Shown: positions 58,938-64,000 of the stretch, one piece after another
Layout of the letters: the number at the start of each line of letters is the position of its first letter
Position numbering within the stretch: position 1 is the first letter of the stretch
Assembly (NCBI GenBank): GCA_022496805.1
Contig: CM040101.1
Coordinates: 1,242,501 to 1,306,500 of the forward strand
Origin: Pohlia nutans
Lineage: Eukaryota; Streptophyta; Bryopsida; Bryales; Mniaceae
Reading direction: 5' to 3'
DNA length: 64,000 nt
Position numbers and translations under genes: made by a program
The notes under the pieces: model-generated
The model's input: the letters and a program-made list of their open reading frames with translations, nothing else
Database searches by the model: none
What the model was told of the DNA's origin: nothing

Positions 58938-59708
58938 ATGGAGCTTGAAGGCGTTGAGAGTCTAGGCCCCGCGTTCTTCACGTGTACGAGTGGGGAGCTT
59001 CTGTGGGGGCAACTGCACACAGTGATCGAAGGTTTCGCCGCCGCAGAGTCGGACACAGCGCTTGGATCGGATGCCGAAGGCGCGTTCCGGTACAAAGTGG
59101 CGGCTCGCAAGGGCGGGTGGAAGGTGGAAGCCGCATTCGTGGAGAATTCCGAGGGCCAGCCATGGCATGTAGGGTTTGTGTGCCACCACGTCGATGTGGA
59201 CGGGTTGGAGATTCTGCGACGCGCGGCGGAAGCAGGCATCGCCGGTACCGGGAAATTTGGAGCTCTGGAGATTGTTTTCGTTGATCGCTACGACTGGAGC
59301 GGCTCTCATAGCCCCGGATGTGAGCTCATCGTGCAGACTGTCGAGGGCAAAACGGTTGACCCCGAGGAGGACGAGTTCGACGATGAGAAGTATTACCGAT
59401 CGCTCGTGACCGGACGGTTTATGCTCGTGGACAAGCTAGGGTTTGCCAGCCTCGTTCAAGCGCTCAAGGACGGGAAGAAGCTTGAACGAGAAAACTATGT
59501 ATTGAAGAAAATTGAAACAGGAAGCAAGAAAGGAGAAACAGGATGCGACAAAGACACCGTTGAAGAAGCATTCGGCACGCACCTCGTCGTCGATGACTCG
59601 GAGTACGACATGGGATGGATGGCCTTTCAGAATGGAGAGCTTGTTGGATTCGTTTACGATGGAGCTTACTCTGCATTAGAAGGCGACAATCTCAGGCTCG
59701 GAAATTAG
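58938..59708 (+). CDS. Unrecognised 256-residue soluble protein
   Basis: A single-exon frame with much higher GC than its surroundings and even codon use, starting MELEGVESLGPAFFTCTSGE. The first ATG is used; the frame stays open upstream to 58905, past an acceptor-like CTTCTTCAG, so an upstream exon is possible. No signal peptide or membrane segment. Features: GHV-type phrase PWHVGFVCHHVDVDGLEIL at about 75-93, an acidic segment DPEEDEFDDEKYY near 141-153, a charged helix KKLERENYVLKKIETGSKKG near 180-199, and a C-terminal YDMGWMAFQNGELVGFVYDG. I do not recognise the family and assign no function. The minus-strand and other frames over this span are shadows. Confidence 0.75.
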   Translation: MELEGVESLGPAFFTCTSGELLWGQLHTVIEGFAAAESDTALGSDAEGAFRYKVAARKGGWKVEAAFVENSEGQPWHVGFVCHHVDVDGLEILRRAAEAGIAGTGKFGALEIVFVDRYDWSGSHSPGCELIVQTVEGKTVDPEEDEFDDEKYYRSLVTGRFMLVDKLGFASLVQALKDGKKLERENYVLKKIETGSKKGETGCDKDTVEEAFGTHLVVDDSEYDMGWMAFQNGELVGFVYDGAYSALEGDNLRLGN

Positions 59709-60380
59709 GTCAAAACAGAGCTCTGCACCATAAATCGTCCATTAAGTTATCGTGTTGATAAGTCCATGAGGCAAAAACCGTGTTGATAAGTCCATAAAGC
59801 AAAAATTTCGTTCATTAAGTTATCATGTTGATTGAAAAAAGGTCACTCAGTATGATAAATACACTAAGGTCCGCCAATTACTAGTCTCCCCTCATCAGTA
59901 TTAACACTTGTGTTCAACTTATTACGCTTTTGTATTCTGTATTTGCGGGGCCGTTGTCGTGAGCATGATGTTAATTCAAAGTTTACATCAATCACTTGCG
60001 ATTTGAAGAATGTAGCACTGAAGTTGCGGGATGTCAGATCTGTACACGATCTGCGGCATGTGAAAATATGCCCCGATTCATTCCGATGTACCAGCATTGC
60101 ACATGTGCTTTGCGGACATGGCGCCAAGATTGTCGAATATTCCGTTCTGAGCTTCGAGTTTTGGTGAAATAGATTTGAATTCTACTTTGTGTTCTTGACC
60201 TGTAACACAGGGAACCTTGACCGATTCACTGCCAAGTAAATATTACTACCAAACTGCAGTTTATAGCAAGTTTTGCAAGTGGTTGTTCAATTTAGCAAGT
60301 GTTCACCAAGAATTCACCATCATTCTTGTACCATTTACTACCTGGTGAATGTGTCAAGGTGCCTTGTGTAAGTGCACAGA
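59709..60380. other. Downstream region without a supported gene
   Basis: A tandem phrase TTGATAAGTCCAT.A.GCAAAAA appears near 59753-59805. The paired open frames at 59864-60167 on both strands show no motif. Confidence 0.4.
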
Positions 60381-60590
60381 TGAAGATGGATCATGTTGTT
60401 TCCCCCTACAAACTCTTGGGGGGACGTGGCAGTAATCAGGGCCCACTTCGGAAGACTGGGCTCCCTGCCATGCTTCGGAAGACTGGGCTTCGGAAGAACA
60501 TGGTCCCTTGTTCCGTTTGTCGCAGCCTCGTGCAGGAGTTGCGTTGCTCTTCTTCTGTTGCGGTGATAGTTTAGGTTTTCATTCTCTGTA
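60381..60590 (+). repeat. Inverted duplicate, arm 1 (partner 62486-62660)
   Basis: TTTCCCCCTACAAACT, GCAGTAATCAGGGCCCACTT, GTTTGTCGCAGC and GCAGGAG.T.CG..GCTCTTCTTC match the complement of 62486-62660 in order. This arm has an extra duplicated GGAAGACTGGGCT phrase. Possibly a copied gene fragment; no family recognised. Confidence 0.7.
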
Positions 60591-60967
60591 GGTGTACTTG
60601 CGGTGCTCAGAAGTTGAATATTTCTAGGGAAGCACACGACAATAAGGGGTTGTTTGCAGTGCCCAACAGAATCACATAATGTTGAATATGATTTTGTGAA
60701 CGCATTGTTCACATTTATCTTTCAAAAGATAAATGCATCTGTAAAAAAAATTATCTCTGAAAGCCATGGATCCATTTGAATGTGAGGTTGAGCCATGAGT
60801 GCAATTGATTCGTTGTGAGCATGTGAACGGTAAGCCTATCTTTATATGGATGACTGCAACCACAGGTACATAGGGAATTGTCAATTGAATTCAAGGAAGT
60901 CTTAAAATTGGGTGCAATGCAATGACCACCACATCAATAACTAAACATATGTTCATGCTCATGCTTA

Positions 60968-61309
60968 GAGTTGCTTCACACTATGGCCAAAGGTTGAGAG
61001 GCTATCGATTTCCATCAATCAGATTGCAATAAATCAAGAAGTTGGCCTCTCGACCCTTCACACCAGAGGTCAAAGTCCAAAGGTCGTCACCCTCCAAAAT
61101 GCCTACATGGCAACACTTTTTGACCAACACAACGAACTCTTGATAAATGGAAACCCAAAAAATGGTCGAGAGCTGTTGATTTTTTTTCATAAAAAATCAA
61201 AACTATATTTGATTGCCTATTTTAAGCCCACTTCTTTGGACTCTCAACAAAGTTTGACCACTCAATTCCACAGCCTCTCGACTTGGACAACCATAGTGTG
61301 AAGCGGCCC
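60968..61309. mobile_element. Tourist/PIF-Harbinger-like MITE, 342 bp, copy 2
   Basis: Left end GAGTTGCTTCACACTATGGC, right end CCATAGTGTGAAGCGGCCC, flanked by TTA on both sides (60965-60967, 61310-61312). Collinear with 32486-32847. Confidence 0.85.
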
Positions 61310-61312
61310 TTA

Positions 61313-62485
61313 ACCAAGTGTGAGGATTGGAACATTGAAACCACTAGTGCTGTGAAAATTGTGTTGAATGCTTTGATGCTTCTAATAACTATCAATGATT
61401 GAGTCATTAAACCTTGCACCAAAAAATGATTCAGGAATCATTTAATATCTTGTGATTTATGATTCATCTAGAGATGAACATTCATATTTTCATTAAAAAC
61501 ATGTGCTTCAATCCCGTTCATTACACATTCCATGTAGAATTATTCTTTTAGCACTTCTAACATTTAACTTTTTGACATTGTTGAGGAGAGTGTTTTTGGC
61601 ATTGTTATTGCACTTTGAGGCATACTTGAGTAGTTCAAAAATTTTAACCCCCGGTGTCGATGAGAGCTACTATGACTTGAGTGACAATCTTGCACTCAAA
61701 AACTCACTAATTTTCAAGTCAAGGGGTCGATGTTGAAAGAAGTAAGGTATTCATGTCCTATGCTATGGAGAAAAGCTTTTTTACACATATGCTCACCTGA
61801 AGAAGTCTTATCCTTTGTAGACTACAATAGAACTATAGTTAAGTTGCCACCCCACGAACGAATATTTAATATTTTTTGAAAAATAAAGTTCATTTGTGAA
61901 ATAAATAAATAAATTGGATTCTTGTTTTTTAGCAAAAAAAGATTAATAATATGATCCAAAATGGCCCAAAATAGCTTAGAAATATCAAAATATAGCTAAA
62001 ATTAATTTATTATATTTTTGTTTTTTGGCCCTCATAATTTCCAATTTTTTACGTATTTTATTTTTTGAATTTTTTTTGACGACCTAGCTATGGTACTACG
62101 ACAAATTGTATGCCACTCACAGCCTTAGTTTTAATGAAATTTTGGGAAACGTAAATTGAGTGAGGTTCATTAATTAGCAAAAAACAGAGCATGCGCCGAA
62201 TGAGCCGGTGGTGGAGATAGAAGCATTGATTTGGATTTGGCAGAAGCATAAAGCTAATTCGGGGACATCATGAGCGAAGTTAAAGCTTGGGGCTCCTTGA
62301 AATAACTAAAATTGGTTGAATTATGAAAACTGAGGGTCTAAAGTTTTTGGGCGCCGTTTTTGGAGCCTTGAAACTTGACACCTCCAATTTTTTAAAAGAA
62401 ATTAACATGTTTACTTTTATTGAGTTCTCAACCATAGTTTTCACAAACTTTGGTCTAGTCACCCCTCTGTCGCGGATAACTCTGA
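61313..62485. other. Intergenic sequence
   Basis: AT-rich in the centre (61860-62070). No gene or structured repeat supported. Confidence 0.45.
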
Positions 62486-62660
62486 TGAAAACCTAAATTA
62501 TCGCCCAATAGAAGAAGAGAAGAAGAGCGCCGAAGCTCCTGCACAAAGCGACGAAGCTGCGACGAACGGAGCAGGGGAGCATGGTCTTCCGAAGCCTTCC
62601 AAAGTGGGCCCTGATTACTGCAACGTCCCCCAAATAGTTCGTAGGGGGAAATAACGCGAC
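62486..62660 (-). repeat. Inverted duplicate, arm 2 (partner 60381-60590)
   Basis: Complement of the partner with phrases such as GTGGGCCCTGATTACTGC and CGTAGGGGGAAATAACGCG. The two arms are about 2 kb apart in opposite orientation. Confidence 0.7.
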
Positions 62661-63182
62661 CCGATGAAGATTGAGAAACGTTGAAAACAGTCCAAGAATC
62701 ACGTGTTTTTTTGACAACCTTGAATGTCGCAAAATTGGCGTCAAAGCCCTAATCTCGAGTACTACCTTGTACCATAACTTACCGCTGCTTGTAGCTACAG
62801 TGTAACTTATCAGCTGCGGTGAAAAGATTTGCGACGTTGCGAACCTTGCTGTAATGTGCAATTTTGGAAATTGACTCCCTCGATCTAGGACGAAGCGAGT
62901 GAAAACGTGCTTGGACCTAAAGACTACGATTACTCAAGCTAATTTGGTTCTACTCGGCGTCGCTTCTCGATTATTACGGCCATTTGAAATCACTTGTCCG
63001 CAATGAAAGTATCTCCTCCACAGTTTTTCTGGCAAGCCTCACGGATGGCGCAAGTGACATTGCTGATTTGGCGATCGCATATCGCGGCCAGAAGATTAAG
63101 AAACGATAATAATTCCAGGACGCGTTCCATGTGATGACCCAGGAAAAGAACTAGATCGAGAATGTGGAAATGCGCCACAACA

Positions 63183-63256
63183 TATAAGCTCGATCTCTTC
63201 CCGTAACCAATTGAGTTTTCCACCTCCATCTCTAATCTTTTCAGTCTCTCTTCACC
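63183..63256 (+). promoter_or_regulatory. TATA-like box and short leader of the 63257 gene
   Basis: TATAAG at 63183-63188 is followed by a CT-rich leader (CTCTTCCC, CCACCTCCATCTC) and the start context TTCACCATGGCC. Distance to the ATG is about 70 bases, normal for a plant promoter. Confidence 0.5.
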
Positions 63257-63745
63257 ATGGCCAAGCTTCTTATCATTGTGGCTTTGCTTCTGGTAGCCTT
63301 CGTGGCTGAAGCGCACACTCCACCGCCAGCAAGCGCTCCACCTCCAGTAAAAGCTCCACCACCACATCCTCTGAAGAAGATCGATTCATTCTCTCTCAAG
63401 TGCGTCATTCACAACATTGCCGATCGGTGCGTGACGTTTAGCTTGGAGGTCGCGGGGAAGGCGACGAAGAAGGTGGAGGCCGAGAGCGGATGCTGGACTG
63501 CCATCGAGCCTGTCAGCGTGACCTGCAAGACGCCCGTGGTCTACTTGTGCGCCACCGTGAAGACCGACAAAGGTGTGCTTGTCACGAAGTCGTTCCCGCT
63601 CAACTTGCTGGATCAGTTCAAGTTCATCGAACCGAACTGCCTTAAGGTCCTGCCTGTGCTTGCTTGTGAGACCATGAGCTTGCTCGGTAGCAAGTGCATT
63701 GAGATCAAGGTCTGGCACAAGACGATGGTCTCATTCACGCTCTAG
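63257..63745 (+). CDS. Small secreted proline-rich protein with eight cysteines, unrecognised
   Basis: 162 residues. A clear signal peptide (MAKLLIIVALLLVAFVAEAH, cleavage probably after residue 19) leads to a proline-rich linker at about 21-38 (TPPPASAPPPVKAPPPHP), likely glycosylated as in arabinogalactan- or extensin-like proteins, and then a domain of about 120 residues with cysteines at 49, 58, 79, 90, 98, 128, 137 and 147, enough for four disulphides. The spacing lacks the CC pair of lipid-transfer proteins, and I do not recognise the fold. Probably acts in the cell wall or apoplast. The start has a strong context (CACCATGGCC). The stop codon TAG is followed immediately by GTAAGT, a perfect donor, so a 3' untranslated intron is likely. 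GC-rich coding sequence, C- or G-ending codons. Confidence 0.85.
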   Translation: MAKLLIIVALLLVAFVAEAHTPPPASAPPPVKAPPPHPLKKIDSFSLKCVIHNIADRCVTFSLEVAGKATKKVEAESGCWTAIEPVSVTCKTPVVYLCATVKTDKGVLVTKSFPLNLLDQFKFIEPNCLKVLPVLACETMSLLGSKCIEIKVWHKTMVSFTL

Positions 63746-64000
63746 GTAAGTTCCTGCTCTGCCATTCCCGTTGAATCGTTAGTGATCTTTGCAGTAGATT
63801 TTCATCTTTCCTATTCATGCTGATGATTGTAATCGTGTATTTACAATTATAATCTCTGTCATCCCTGTCGGAGGAGGTGATCTGTCTTGCCTTTTCGTTC
63901 ACAAGTGTAATCATATACGTATGTGAGACTTCTCAAAGTGAGATGTGTAGGTTTTGAGTGACGCTGTAAGTGTATGAAATCGTTTCAAACTTGTGATGGT
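63746..64000 (+). other. 3' region of the secreted-protein gene
   Basis: Begins with GTAAGTTCC, a strong intron donor directly after the stop. No acceptor or polyadenylation site can be chosen within the window. Confidence 0.35.

Noticed and set aside
59000..59676. Several open frames on both strands within the 58938 gene
   Set aside because: Shadows of a GC-rich coding sequence.
1..64000. CRISPR arrays, rRNA and tRNA genes, operons
   Set aside because: None seen; the repeats are transposons and minisatellites, and the genes are spliced plant genes.

Overview
The window looks like nuclear DNA of a land plant, probably a large, repeat-rich genome. Supporting signs are spliced genes with long AT-rich introns, a short TTTAGGG telomere-type tract, a WUSCHEL-related homeobox gene of the WOX13 type, a plant group-F bZIP gene with the zinc-sensor motif, and many plant-type miniature transposons (CACTA-, Stowaway-, Tourist- and hAT-like). 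I cannot fix the species. A seed-free vascular plant (lycophyte or fern) is a guess.

Layout. 1-9.9 kb is stacked short transposons. 10.5-15.7 kb is an older genic patch on the minus strand: a decayed Sec23-like COPII gene (about 11.6-12.9 kb) and a multi-exon coiled-coil gene with one frameshift (13.8-15.7 kb). 16.5-23.6 kb is nested transposons. 23.6-28.2 kb is AT-rich with little to see. 28.2-29.4 kb (minus) holds a three-exon WOX13-like gene. 30-34.3 kb is again mobile elements. 35.9-37.5 kb is a two-exon F-group bZIP gene. 39.4-44 kb holds transposons and a minisatellite. 44.9-56.1 kb is a 14-exon diacylglycerol-lipase-like gene that I assembled exon by exon; all phases agree and the total is 833 codons plus stop. 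58.9-59.7 kb is an unrecognised 256-residue protein, and 63.3-63.7 kb is a secreted proline-rich protein with eight cysteines.

The most unusual feature is a set of about two dozen short elements, in several sequence families, that share ends of the form CCCCTAAAGG or CCCTTAAACG and sit between two TTAA tetranucleotides. Three paralogous copies of one family allow an empty-site versus filled-site comparison: two copies have a single TTAA where a third carries a 1257-base insertion flanked by TTAA on both sides. That is the target duplication and CCC-type terminus of piggyBac transposons, so I read these as non-autonomous piggyBac-like elements. No transposase was seen. Many of them lie in the introns of the lipase gene.

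The recognisable genes have unrelated roles: lipid signalling, zinc homeostasis, stem-cell or developmental transcription, and secretion. Nothing suggests that they work as a cluster.
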